A stretch of 64,000 bases of DNA, from contig NZ_CP011454.1 in NCBI RefSeq assembly GCF_000695095.2, positions 1,364,001-1,428,000 on the forward strand, given 5' to 3'. Of the stretch, positions 26,973 through 36,500 are shown one piece after another. The notes under the pieces were generated by a model. The model saw only the letters and a program-made list of their open reading frames with translations, searched no databases and was not told where the DNA came from. Position numbers and translations under genes: made by a program. The DNA comes from Gemmatimonas phototrophica. Its GTDB lineage: Bacteria; Gemmatimonadota; Gemmatimonadetes; Gemmatimonadales; Gemmatimonadaceae. Numbering within the stretch: the first letter of the stretch is position 1; each line of letters begins with the position of its first letter.

Positions 26973-27686
26973 ATGAACGCATCTCCGCAAGACGACATCC
27001 GCCTCCGCACGCGGCCGACGGCGCGTACGGCCCGCTATGCGGTATTGGGAACCGAACCTGCCGAGGCACAACGCGTGTGGTTTGTGCTGCACGGCTATGG
27101 TCAGCTTGCGCCCCGGTTTCTGCGACATTTCGCGGGCGCTGTACCCCCCGATACATGCATCATTGCGCCCGAAGGGCTCTCGCGCTTCTACGTGGACATG
27201 CCTCGGACCGACGGGGCTCACCTGCAACGGGTCGGCGCCACGTGGATGACCCGGGAAGCCCGTGAGGATGACATTGCGGATACCCTGCGGTGGCTGGATC
27301 TGCTCTCCGCCGAGACCTTGGCCGCCACGGGGAACGTGCCGGTGGGAGTGTTGGCCTTTTCGCAGGGGGTGGCGACGGCAACCCGCTGGCTGGCCCACGG
27401 CGGGCTGGCGCCCGATGCGTTCGTGGCCTGGGCTGGTGGGGTGGCGCACGACGTAGACGATCAGCGCATGCGTGATGTGCTGCACAACACGGCGGTCACG
27501 CTGGTGGCCGGAACAGACGATGGTTTCGTTTCGCCGGAAACGCGGGCGGCCATGCTGGCGACACTGCAGCAATGGCAACCTGCCGCGCAAACGGTGGCGT
27601 TTGCCGGTGGCCACCACCTTGATCGGGTCGTGCTCGCCGATCAGTTGGCTGCACTTACGGCTCGCCGCCTCCGCGCAAGCGAGTAA
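26973..27686 (+). CDS. Alpha/beta-hydrolase (phospholipase/carboxylesterase-like)
   Basis: A 237-residue cytosolic serine hydrolase. Seen: oxyanion-hole turn VWFVLHGYGQ, nucleophile elbow LAFSQGVATA, acid VAGTDDGFVSP and final His in FAGGHHLD. These are the usual order of the PF02230-like esterases. ATG 26973 lies one base after the upstream TGA; no signal peptide is present. It is probably cotranscribed with the exported amidohydrolase and may cleave an ester or amide product after uptake. The substrate is not deducible. Confidence 0.87.
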   Translation: MNASPQDDIRLRTRPTARTARYAVLGTEPAEAQRVWFVLHGYGQLAPRFLRHFAGAVPPDTCIIAPEGLSRFYVDMPRTDGAHLQRVGATWMTREAREDDIADTLRWLDLLSAETLAATGNVPVGVLAFSQGVATATRWLAHGGLAPDAFVAWAGGVAHDVDDQRMRDVLHNTAVTLVAGTDDGFVSPETRAAMLATLQQWQPAAQTVAFAGGHHLDRVVLADQLAALTARRLRASE

Positions 27687-27867
27687 CGCGCTCGTTGAGC
27701 CATGATGGCATCAACAGGCGATGGACAATCGCGGCAATTTCTCGGGCATCTTTCCACGGTCTCATTACTCCCGAAGCGATCACTGCAATACAGACAGGCG
27801 GAGTACATGGCTATACGATAGCCCCATCTGCTGTGGCCGCGAAACCCGACGGGAAGTTCCGGAAGCG

Positions 27868-27893
27868 GTGAGGCGAATCGCGTGCCGCCTCAC
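27868..27893. terminator. Weak hairpin in the gap before the iminopeptidase gene
   Basis: GTGAGGCG (27868-27875) pairs with CGCCTCAC (27886-27893), ten-base loop, no T-run. It is the only structure seen in the 290-bp gap 27687-27976. Terminator function is uncertain. Confidence 0.3.
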
Positions 27894-27976
27894 ATGCGGC
27901 ATGCCCAGACCGGACGCATCCTCGGGTTGGGATGCGCGGGCAGGCAGGGGGACGCGTCACGCTGTAGCTTCAGCGC

Positions 27977-28966
27977 ATGGAACGGCTTCTGATTGGCTTC
28001 GGCCTCGCTATCGCGGTGGGCGCTTGTGCCCCCGCCTCCGATGCAGCGCGCACTGATTCACTCCCCTCGGTTGCAACCGATACGGTGGTGTCGGAAGAGG
28101 GGATGATTGAGGTGCCGGGCGGCAAGGTGTGGTATCGCAAACTCGGGAACGGACCGGGCATTCCGCTGCTGGCGCTGCACGGTGGTCCGGGCGGTACCTC
28201 GTGTCGTTTTGAAGTGCTCGCCCCGTTGGCCAGGGAGCGGCCCATCATTTTCTACGACCAGCTGGGCTCGGGGCGTTCGGATCACCCCACCGACACCTCG
28301 CTCTGGAACGTCCCGCGCTTTGTGCAGGAGGTCGACGCGGTGCGCAAGGCACTCAAGCTCGATACGCTGCACCTGCTGGGGCATTCGTGGGGCGGGGCGC
28401 TGGCTGCGGAGTACATGATTGCGGCCAAGCCCACCGGCGTGGTGAGTGTGGTGTTCAGCAGCCCGCTCATCTCCACGCCGCGCTGGATTGCCGACGCCGA
28501 TAGCCTGCGGGCGGAGTTGCCCGCAACGATTCGCGCTGTGCTGGACGCGGAAGAGCAGAAGGGGACGCTCGACTCCCCGGCGTACAAAGCCGCTACCGAT
28601 TCGTTCTACGCGCGGCATGTGACGCGCTTGCCCGTCCCTACTGAACCGCGCTGTGCCGGGGTGGCAGGGAACGACACCATCTACCAGCAGATGTGGGGAC
28701 CGACGGAGTTCAAGAGCACCGGGTCCCTGAAAACGTGGACACGCGCTGCCGACATGGATGACGTGCTGCAGCCGTCGTTGTTCATTGCCGGGGAGTTTGA
28801 CGAAGCGCGTCCTACCACGTTGGAGGAGTTCCGCCGCACCATGCGCAATGCGCAGCTGGTCGTCATTCCTGGCGCGGCTCACGCGGCGATGCGCGAAAAG
28901 CCGACGGAGTACATGGCGGCGCTCCGCGCATTTCTCGCGGGCGTGGAAGGCGGGGCAGGGAAGTGA
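27977..28966 (+). CDS. Exported proline iminopeptidase-family lipoprotein
   Basis: A 329-residue alpha/beta hydrolase of the prolyl-aminopeptidase group (S33). The N-terminus MERLLIGFGLAIAVGACAPA is a lipoprotein signal. Seen: LALHGGPGG (the HGGPG motif of the family), FYDQLGSGRSD, nucleophile GHSWGGAL, Asp in GEFDEARP and His in GAAHAAM. It would remove N-terminal proline or other residues from small peptides in the periplasm, complementing the M14 and M1 peptidases in this window. The small downstream gene overlaps its stop (GTGA). Confidence 0.9.
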   Translation: MERLLIGFGLAIAVGACAPASDAARTDSLPSVATDTVVSEEGMIEVPGGKVWYRKLGNGPGIPLLALHGGPGGTSCRFEVLAPLARERPIIFYDQLGSGRSDHPTDTSLWNVPRFVQEVDAVRKALKLDTLHLLGHSWGGALAAEYMIAAKPTGVVSVVFSSPLISTPRWIADADSLRAELPATIRAVLDAEEQKGTLDSPAYKAATDSFYARHVTRLPVPTEPRCAGVAGNDTIYQQMWGPTEFKSTGSLKTWTRAADMDDVLQPSLFIAGEFDEARPTTLEEFRRTMRNAQLVVIPGAAHAAMREKPTEYMAALRAFLAGVEGGAGK

Positions 28967-29289
28967 CGCACGATACCGCGCCCACCAATCTCGCTCGGCT
29001 CACGCTGCCGATATTGGTGGCGCAATGGTCGCGTATTGTAGACTATGTGGAACGGCATCAGGTGGCCGAGCACGATTTCCGCACGGATGTGGACGTTCGC
29101 CACGAAATTGCCTTGCGGCTGCGCGCGAAGCCCACGACGCGCGAGACGCGCGAGATGCTGGTCGATCTGGATGAGCAGTTCCGCGGGGCGACGGTGGCGA
29201 GCGAGGTGTGCCTGCACGGCGCGGAGCGGGCCACGGAGGAAGGGTGGAGTCCGGTCCGGGAGTGGTATTACTGGCGAACGACGGGGTGA
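28963..29289 (+). CDS. Small soluble protein of unknown function
   Basis: A 108-residue protein starting with GTG that overlaps the iminopeptidase stop by four bases, so translation is coupled. No family recognised. It is helical and charged (LPILVAQWSRIVDYVERHQVAEHDFRTDVDVRHEIALRLR), with a TRETREMLVDLDEQFR segment and a C-terminal EGWSPVREWYYWRTTG. No signal or membrane segment is seen. The overlap and matching codon usage support a real gene. Confidence 0.65.
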   Translation: MTHDTAPTNLARLTLPILVAQWSRIVDYVERHQVAEHDFRTDVDVRHEIALRLRAKPTTRETREMLVDLDEQFRGATVASEVCLHGAERATEEGWSPVREWYYWRTTG

Positions 29290-29332
29290 ACGGTCGAGGA
29301 GGGGGGATCACAAAAGTGCTCTCCCATTCATC

Positions 29333-29350
29333 TTGTGAAACTTTTCACAA
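29333..29350. promoter_or_regulatory. Perfect Rex-type operator upstream of ndh
   Basis: TTGTGAAACTTTTCACAA: the exact TTGTGAA-N4-TTCACAA consensus of the redox repressor Rex, with one extra base pair extending each arm. It lies 41 bp before the ndh ATG and overlaps the likely -35. Rex leaves DNA when NADH rises, which would induce NADH dehydrogenase. Confidence 0.85.
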
Positions 29351-29369
29351 GGCCAAGCGTATGTATAGT
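29342..29369 (+). promoter_or_regulatory. Likely ndh promoter
   Basis: TATAGT (29364-29369) fits a -10. TTTTCA (29342-29347), 16 bases upstream, is a weak -35 inside the Rex site. Repression by blocking polymerase would follow. Confidence 0.5.
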
Positions 29370-29391
29370 GACCTAACCGACCGAGCTGCCA

Positions 29392-30801
29392 ATGCCATTT
29401 CGTACCGCCGCCAGTACCGACCAGAGCCTTTTGGACCACGCCGGTGTCACCGATCTCCGCGTGCATCACTCGCTCACCGGCACGGGCACCCACCTCGCTG
29501 ATCCACGTCCGCATGTCGTGATCGTGGGCGGAGGGTTTGCCGGACTCGCGGCGGCGCGAACGTTGGCCGATGCGCCGGTGCGTATCACGTTGCTGGATCG
29601 CACCAATCATCACCTTTTTCAGCCGCTGCTGTACCAGGTGGCCACGGCTGTGCTCAACCCGGCCGACATCAGCGTGCCAATCCGGTGGCTGCTGCGGAAG
29701 CAGCAGAACGCCACGGTGGTCATGGCCGATGTCGATCGCATTGACCCGGCCGACAAGACGGTGTCGCTCGATGGCGGCAGTGTCTTGCTGTCGTTCGACT
29801 TCTTGCTGCTGGCGGCCGGTGCGCGACATGCCTATTTCGGTCATCCGGAGTGGGAGCAGTTTGCGCCGGGGCTCAAGAACATTGAGGATGCGCTGGAGAT
29901 GCGCCGCCGCTTTTTGTTGTCGTTCGAAGCGGCCGAGCGGGCCAGTGCGGTGGGAGAGCGCGACGCCCTGCTGACGTTTGTGATTGTTGGGGGTGGCCCC
30001 ACCGGTGTAGAGCTCGCGGGGATGATCCCCGAAGTCACGCACCATGCGCTCAAGGGGGAATTCCGGCGCATCGACCCCAGCAAGGCGCGTGTGCTGTTGC
30101 TCGAAGGCGGTCCACGTATTCTGCCGGCGTTTCCGGAAGAGCTTTCGGCGCAGGCGCAGCGGGATCTGGAGGCCCTTGGTGTGGAAGTGCGCACCAACTG
30201 TGTCGTTACCACAGTAGACGCCGATGGTGTCGTGGCCGGTGGTGAGCGCATTGATGCGCACACGGTGTTCTGGGGCGCCGGCAATCAGGCTTCGCCGCTG
30301 GCCAAGCAACTTGGCGTGCCCCTCGATCGTGCCGGCCGCGTCTCGCTCAACGCCGATCTCAGCGTGCCGGGGTACGAGTACATCTTCTGTGCCGGCGACG
30401 TTGCCTCCACCACCACCGACGATGGCAAGCCGGTCCCCGCGGTGGCGCCAGCCGCCAATCAGATGGGAGAGTTGGTGGGGCGCAATATTGCCCATACGGT
30501 GGCAGGTTCGTCGCGCGAAACGTTCCGCTACTTCAACAAGGGTGACCTGGCGACCATTGGGCGGCACAAAGCCGTCGCCGTAATTGGCGGCGCCAAGCTT
30601 CGTGGCCTCTTTGCTTGGCTGACGTGGTTGTTTGTGCACATTTTGTATCTCGTAGGCATGCGCAATCGCCTCACGGTGGTGGTGCAGTGGGCGTATCAGT
30701 ATCTCACATTCCAGCGCGGCGTTCGGCTCATTACCGGCACCACGGTGCACCGTTTGCTCAAGGCCAGCAAAGCGGCCAACGACAAGCGGCGCGCCGCCTG
30801 A
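29392..30801 (+). CDS. ndh: Type II NADH:quinone oxidoreductase
   Basis: A 469-residue single-subunit, non-proton-pumping NADH dehydrogenase at the inner membrane. Seen: FAD-binding VVIVGGGFAGLAAARTL, LLDRTNHHLFQPLLYQVAT with the conserved quinone-site region, NAD-binding FVIVGGGPTGVELAGMIPE, the AAGARHAYFGH segment, IFCAGDVAS before a second flavin contact, and AVAPAANQMGELV. A C-terminal hydrophobic/amphipathic region (LFAWLTWLFVHILYLVGM, YQYLTFQRG) anchors it. The first ~40 residues are an unusual N-terminal extension. It stands alone behind a Rex operator and ends at a perfect hairpin. Confidence 0.95.
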   Translation: MPFRTAASTDQSLLDHAGVTDLRVHHSLTGTGTHLADPRPHVVIVGGGFAGLAAARTLADAPVRITLLDRTNHHLFQPLLYQVATAVLNPADISVPIRWLLRKQQNATVVMADVDRIDPADKTVSLDGGSVLLSFDFLLLAAGARHAYFGHPEWEQFAPGLKNIEDALEMRRRFLLSFEAAERASAVGERDALLTFVIVGGGPTGVELAGMIPEVTHHALKGEFRRIDPSKARVLLLEGGPRILPAFPEELSAQAQRDLEALGVEVRTNCVVTTVDADGVVAGGERIDAHTVFWGAGNQASPLAKQLGVPLDRAGRVSLNADLSVPGYEYIFCAGDVASTTTDDGKPVPAVAPAANQMGELVGRNIAHTVAGSSRETFRYFNKGDLATIGRHKAVAVIGGAKLRGLFAWLTWLFVHILYLVGMRNRLTVVVQWAYQYLTFQRGVRLITGTTVHRLLKASKAANDKRRAA

Positions 30802-30827
30802 CGGATACGCCCGTTGGTACGATGCAT

Positions 30828-30865
30828 TACGGCCCCGGAGAAACTTCACGTTCTCCGGGGCCGTA
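30828..30865. terminator. Terminator hairpin between ndh and the YccF gene
   Basis: Perfect 15-bp stem (30828-30842 with 30851-30865) and an eight-base loop. Only a weak T-run follows (ATGTTAT). Confidence 0.65.
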
Positions 30866-30874
30866 TGTTATCAC

Positions 30875-31258
30875 ATGATCTTCCTCATCAATCTGCTCTG
30901 GTTCATCTTCGGCGGCTTTTTCGCCTGGCTGGGATGGATGCTGGCCGGTGCGCTGCTTGCCCTCACGGTGGTTGGACTTCCGTGGGCCTTTGCCGCATTT
31001 CGTATCGCCCCCTTTGCGGCCTGGCCATTTGGTCGCACGCTGGTGGACGCGCGCGAGGTTGGGGAAGAGCGCATCGTGGGGACCGGTATTGCCAATGTCC
31101 TCTGGATTCTCTTCGCCGGACTGTGGCTGGCTATCGCCCACATCACCGCTGGCGTTGGGCTCTGCGTGACCATCATTGGTATTCCCTTCGGTCTTGCGCA
31201 CTTCAAGCTGGCGATGGTCTCCTGGGCGCCGCTCGGCAAGCGTATTCGCGACGCGTAA
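30875..31258 (+). CDS. yccF: YccF-family inner-membrane protein
   Basis: A 127-residue membrane protein with the paired YccF segments: NLLWFIFGGFFAWLGWMLAG...TVVGLPWAFAAFRIA and NVLWILFAGLWLAIAHITAG...TIIGIPFGLAHFKLA. The two halves are clear repeats, each with a W-P/I-P-F turn. The biochemical role of YccF is not established. It starts ten bases after the ndh terminator stem. Downstream lies an inverted-repeat element. Confidence 0.92.
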   Translation: MIFLINLLWFIFGGFFAWLGWMLAGALLALTVVGLPWAFAAFRIAPFAAWPFGRTLVDAREVGEERIVGTGIANVLWILFAGLWLAIAHITAGVGLCVTIIGIPFGLAHFKLAMVSWAPLGKRIRDA

Positions 31259-31268
31259 AGTGAGACAA

Positions 31269-31416
31269 CAGCACCACGGATAGAAATTGATGGGTCACTG
31301 ATGGAGCGCGGATACAACGGGCGACGTTAGCCAGCTCCGTTACCGATACAGGTCCATGGCCGTTTGGCTGGATCCTCGTTCCCTCTGTGACCCATCTGTT
31401 CCTGTCTGTGGTGCTG
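31269..31416. repeat. Imperfect long inverted repeat (about 48-bp arms)
   Basis: Arms 31269-31316 and 31369-31416 match at roughly 80 percent with a shared exact block, GATGGGTCAC. The arms begin CAGCACCAC. The 13-mer CAGCACCACGGAT at 31269-31281 also forms the terminator stem at 57874-57907. It fills the gap between the convergent YccF and permease genes and probably belongs to a dispersed palindromic family. Confidence 0.7.
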
Positions 31417-31426
31417 GTGCCGCTGT

Positions 31427-32743
31427 TCAGGTCAGTGCGCGGCGGCGCGCCATCACGATATACAGCGGGATGCCGGCTGCGGTGAGCACGAGCCCCCACA
31501 GTACGGCGTCGCGGCCGGCGCCAGCGTACGCGGAGAGCGCAAAGGCAATGGCGCCCACCGCCGCAATGACCAGTCCAGCCGACCGTGGCACCACACCGCG
31601 ACGGGCCAGCACCAGGGCGCCCACCGGGGCCAGCAAATACAGAATGAGCGACGTGCTGGTGGAGAGCAGCAGAACAAACTGGTACGCGTTCGAAAGTCGT
31701 GGGCTCGCGCTCAGCGCAATCAGGATACTGGCCAATACGCCACTTACCACAACCGAGTTCGTCGCCGCTCCGCGCGCATTACGCACGCCCCACCACGGTG
31801 GCAGCATCTGCTGATCGGCCAGGGCGGCCGGGAGTTCCGCCACCACCAGGACCCAGCCGTTCAACGCGCCAAAGGCGCCGATGATGACGCACACCGTAAT
31901 GACCACGCCGAACGCGCTGCCAAGCGTGGGTGTGACGAAATCCGCCAAGGGAGCCGCCGACAGCGCCAGCTGTGCCGCCGGCATGAGCAGCACCAGCGCC
32001 CCTGTGACAGCCAGACTGAGCAAACCACTCAGAATGGTCCCCAGCATCGTGGCGCGCGGCACCGTCCGTTCCGGATTGTTGACCACATCCGCCGGCATGG
32101 CGGCACACTCCAGCCCCAACATGGAGTACAGCGTGAGGGCGGCCGCACCGGTGGCGCCTGTCCACGTCAATGTGGACGCATCAAACGGGGCAATGGAGGC
32201 CATCCCGTTGGTGAACAACAGCAGCATCGTGACCAGAATGACCATCACAAACGGCAACAGCTTCACCACCGTGGTGATCACCTGCGTGGCACCGGATGCT
32301 TTGAGCCCGCGAGAGTTGAGTGCGGTAAGCAACCACAGCACGGCGCACCCGGTTATCGCCGAGAGTGTTGGCGACTGCGCGAGCGGTGGAACCAGCCGCC
32401 CGAGATAGCTCACACCACCAATGCAGATGGCCGCGTTGGAAACGGCCGCCGAGACCCAGTACCCCCACGCCGTCACAAAGGCGGGAGCGGGACCCAGCGC
32501 CATTCCCAGAATTCCCGTGGCGCCCCCCGCGTGCGGCAGATGACGCGCCAGCACCGCGAACACCCAGGCCAGGCACAGCGACCCGCTGAGTGTTATCCCC
32601 CAGCCCGTGATGGTATTCCAGCCGAACGGTGCCAATGAGGCGGGGAGCATGTACACGCCCACGCCAATGATGTTGCCCATGACCAGAGCCGTGGCGCCAA
32701 TGAGGCCCAGCTTGTGCTTCGGTGCGGCAGATGGCAGCGTCAT
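31427..32743 (-). CDS. APC-superfamily amino-acid permease
   Basis: A 438-residue transporter with about 12 hydrophobic segments. The first contains the APC signature GATALVMGNIIGVGVYMLPASLAPFG; YSMLGLECAAMPADVV matches the helix-6 region with its Glu. Members exchange or import basic amino acids, agmatine or neutral amino acids with protons. ATG 32743 is chosen because the conserved start follows directly. It is divergent from a dimethylarginine dimethylaminohydrolase gene 71 bp away, so methylated arginine, arginine or citrulline is a reasonable substrate guess. Confidence 0.9.
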   Translation of the reverse strand: MTLPSAAPKHKLGLIGATALVMGNIIGVGVYMLPASLAPFGWNTITGWGITLSGSLCLAWVFAVLARHLPHAGGATGILGMALGPAPAFVTAWGYWVSAAVSNAAICIGGVSYLGRLVPPLAQSPTLSAITGCAVLWLLTALNSRGLKASGATQVITTVVKLLPFVMVILVTMLLLFTNGMASIAPFDASTLTWTGATGAAALTLYSMLGLECAAMPADVVNNPERTVPRATMLGTILSGLLSLAVTGALVLLMPAAQLALSAAPLADFVTPTLGSAFGVVITVCVIIGAFGALNGWVLVVAELPAALADQQMLPPWWGVRNARGAATNSVVVSGVLASILIALSASPRLSNAYQFVLLLSTSTSLILYLLAPVGALVLARRGVVPRSAGLVIAAVGAIAFALSAYAGAGRDAVLWGLVLTAAGIPLYIVMARRRALT

Positions 32744-32814
32744 GGGCAGAATGTAGAGCACCAGTTCCAGTCCCGCTCATGTCGCGTTCCTCACCCACCA
32801 GCTTTCCGGCCCTC

Positions 32815-33582
32815 ATGCCCTTTATTGCGCTTACACGAGCGGTAAGCCCCAGCATCGTGGACTGCGAGATTACCCACATCGATCGCACGCCCATCAATGT
32901 GGCCCGCGCCGATCGTCAGCACCTGGAATACGAGCGGGCTTTGGCCGCACTTGGCTGCGACATCCGGCACGTTGAGCCTGCCCCGCAGCACCCCGATGCC
33001 GTGTTCATTGAGGATACCGCGGTGGTGCTGGACGAAGTCGCGGTCATCACCAGACCTGGTGCCGACAGTCGTCGCGGTGAAACGGCCGGCGTGGTGGCCG
33101 CGCTACAGCCGTTCCGGCCATTGGTGTTCATCGAGGGCCCCGGCACTGTCGATGGTGGCGATGTGCTGGTCGTGGCGCGCCGAATCTACGTTGGTCGTAC
33201 CGACCGCACCAACGATGACGGCATTGCCCAGTTGGCCGCGCTTACCGTTCCATTCGGCTACACGGTGATCCCGGTGAACGTGCGCGGGTGTCTGCACCTC
33301 AAGACCGCCGTGACCGCGCTCGACGACGGCACGGTCCTCGTCAACCCGCAGTGGGTGGATGCCGAGGCACTGGCCCCTTTGGACGTCGTGCCCGTACACG
33401 CAAACGAACCCATGGGCGCCAATGTGGTGCGACTGGATGATGCCCTGCTCTACGCCGACAGCTATCCGCGCACGCTCGAGCTGTTGCGCGCGCGCGGATA
33501 TCGCGTGGTGACGGTCGCCGCCGACGAACTGGCCAAGGCCGAAGGCGCCGTCACCTGTTGCTCGCTGCTGGTGCGCGTGTAG
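32815..33582 (+). CDS. ddaH: Dimethylarginine dimethylaminohydrolase (DDAH) family
   Basis: A 255-residue amidinotransferase-superfamily enzyme that hydrolyses methylated arginine to citrulline plus an amine. Seen: VFIEDTAVVLDEVAVITRPG, FIEGPGTVDGGDVLV, GCLHLKTAVT with catalytic His161, and the C-terminal TCCSLLVRV with Cys249, the same spacing as in Pseudomonas DDAH. Length equals that enzyme. ATG 32815 opens the conserved MPFIALTRAVSPSIV; an in-frame ATG 32779 would add 12 residues without similarity. It is divergent from an amino-acid permease. Confidence 0.92.
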   Translation: MPFIALTRAVSPSIVDCEITHIDRTPINVARADRQHLEYERALAALGCDIRHVEPAPQHPDAVFIEDTAVVLDEVAVITRPGADSRRGETAGVVAALQPFRPLVFIEGPGTVDGGDVLVVARRIYVGRTDRTNDDGIAQLAALTVPFGYTVIPVNVRGCLHLKTAVTALDDGTVLVNPQWVDAEALAPLDVVPVHANEPMGANVVRLDDALLYADSYPRTLELLRARGYRVVTVAADELAKAEGAVTCCSLLVRV

Positions 33583-33591
33583 CGCCGTCCG

Positions 33592-36500
33592 CTACGGCAC
33601 GATGGTCCGGTTGGGCAGGGCAATCGCCCCCAGCTTGAGCTGGCTCGCTGCTGCGTTGAGCGCCGGAATGTCCTTGTTGAGGATCTCCGTCCACTGGGCG
33701 CGCAACACCGCCCACCGCTTGGTCAGTTCCGTGAGCCGCTCTACCGCGCCCTTGGTGGGGCGCCCATCCACACCGCCGTTAATGTAGCCGTTACTGCCGG
33801 TGAGATTGCCGTAGAGTTCCGCCCACTGGTTATCCAGCTGACCGGCAAACCGAATGGGGTCCTGGCCGCTCTTGCTCTTCACTTGCGAGAGCTGCACCTC
33901 CAGCTTCGTGAGCTTGCTGGCGAGCGTGTCAGCCAGTGCGCCAATGGCGGCTTCGGCCCCCGCCCGTTTCGCAGCGGCCAGCAAGGCATCCTTCTGCTTC
34001 TGGACGTCACGCAAGTCGCCCAGCGTGGTGCTCAACACATTCATGGAGTCACGCACCAGACTCGCCGCGCGGAACTGTTCGGCGTAATCCGCCGCCGACA
34101 CGTTCGACAATCGCGGATCGGGCAGCACCTTGAACGGTTTGCGCATGGTGACACCGTTGGCCACGAGTACCGCTTCGTAATCGCCCGGCGGTGCCTTCAC
34201 GCCACCCAGATAGCCCCAGGTTACCACGCCTTCCACACGCAGCGGCCCGGGATACGTAATGTCCCAGACAATCCGGTGCAGACCACGCGCCGTTGGCAAG
34301 CGGCTGCTCTGAGCGCGGCGCGCCTCGGCGCTGTCCGAGCTGAAGTGCTGCACCACCCGCTTCTGCGCGTCCACAATATCCAGCGTAATGGGTGCCGTGG
34401 CGGCAGTACCAAGCCAGAGGTGTATGGCCGCCCCGTTGTCGGCCATATCCGGCACTTCGGGAATAGGATCGAACGACTCGCCACCGCGCTGCGCACGAAT
34501 GACGTTGCTCGGCGTGAACAAATGGGCAGCCGATGCAACAATGGACGACGAAAGCTCTCGCAGCGGGGCCAGATCATCCACGATCCACAGCGAACGACCC
34601 TGCGTGGAGAGCACCAGATCGTCGTGCCGCGCTTCCAGATCGGCGATGGGCGTGATGGGGAGGCGCCCCGGCATGCGCTGCCACGCTTTTCCCGCATCGA
34701 AGGAAACGTAGAGCCCGTACTCCGTACCGGCGTAGAGCAGTGACGCGACCTTGGGATCTTCCGCCACTGAACGCAGGGGATGATCGGCCGGAATGCCGTT
34801 CAGTCCATCAGTCAGCTTCACCCAGCTGCGGCCATAATCGTCGGTGCGCCACAAATGCGGACGGAAATCGTCCATGCGGTACGCCTGCACGGCGAGATAG
34901 GCACGTCCGGGCGCGTGCGATGAGAGCGCGATTTCCTCCACCGTGCCGTACTTCGGCATCCCCGGCGGCGTGATCTCACTCCACGTGCCCCCGCCGTCGC
35001 GGGTAATGTGCACGCGGCCGTCATCGGTGCCGGCCCAGAGCGTCTTGGCATCCTTCCGGTCTTCGGCCAGCGCGAAGATGGTGTTGAAAATTTCCACGCC
35101 GGTCACATCGTTGTTGATGGGGCCACCACTGGCCACCTGATGTTCGGGCGTGTTGGTCGTGAGGTCAGGAGAGATTCGATCCCAGGACAGTCCGCCGTCC
35201 TGCGTGCGCAGCAAATACTGGGCGCCGTGGTACACCACATTGCTGTTGTGCCGCGATACCAGAATGGGGGCCACCCACTGGAAGCGATACGTGAGATCCT
35301 TGGCCGCCTGTCCAAGCTGCAGCTGCGGGTACACAATGACGTTGCGCCGATCGTCGGTACGGGTGTCCCAGCGGTTGATGGCGCCACCATAGCACCCGCC
35401 CCAGATCACATCGGGTTCGTCGGGGTGCAGGGCCACGGGGCCGGTCTCACAGCCGGACGCGTATCGATAATCCGTAAACGGGTGCAAGGCATTGGACGAT
35501 GACCAGCTGGGAACACTGATGGTCGTGTTGTCCTGCTGCGCCGTGTACACGCGATACGGAAACCGGTTGTCCGTAATCACGTCGTAGAACTCCGCCGTTG
35601 GCTGGTTCCAATACGTGCTCCACGTGCGACCTCGGTTGAGCGTTACCTGCGCCCCGCCGTCGTCCGCCACAATCATGATGCGCTTGTCGGCGGGATTGAT
35701 CCATAGATCGTGTACGTCGCCGTGTGGCACGCGCACTTCGCTGAACGTGACACCGCCATCGATGCTTCGGTACAGCGAGGTGTTCAGTGCATACACCACG
35801 TTTTCTTCGTCGGGATCGGCGCGCACGTGCGTGTAGTACCAGGCACGCTGCCGGAGCTTGTTCTCGCTGTTCGTGCGGGTCCAACTGGTACCGCCGTCAT
35901 CGCTGCGATACACCCCACCGGCGGGTTCGGCTTCAATGAGCGCCCAGAGGCGCTGCGGGTTGGCCGCCGACACCGTGAGGCCGATCTTCCCGGTGAGTCC
36001 CGTGGGGAGTCCACCGGCCAGCTTGATCCACGTATCGCCGCCGTTGGTGGAGCGCCAGATGCCTCCCTCCGATGAGCCGGAGATCATCGTCCAGGGCTTG
36101 CGCTCGGCGCGCCACATGGCGGCGTACAGGATGCGCGGGTTCTTGGGGTCCATCGCGATGTCCGACGCGCCCGTGGAATCGTTTAGGAACAGCACCTTGT
36201 CCCAGCTCCGGCCGCCGTCGCGCGTGCGGAATACACCACGCTCGGCGCTGCGGCCAAAGGGGCGTCCAAGCACCGCGGCATAGGCCACGTCGGCATTGGA
36301 CGGATGCACCTGAATACGTCCTATCTGACCGGCACCCTTGAGGCCAATGGACTGCCAGCTGCGGCCGCCGTCGGTGGAGCGCCACGCGCCACGCCCCATG
36401 GAGGTGTTGCCACGCAGGTCAATGGAGCCTTCGCCCACATACACCACGTTGGGGTCGCCAGGGGCCACGGCCACGGCGCCAATGGCTCCGCCGAAGTATC

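Noticed and set aside
29308-30849. 513-residue open frame antisense to ndh
   Set aside because: No family features; it even covers the Rex operator.
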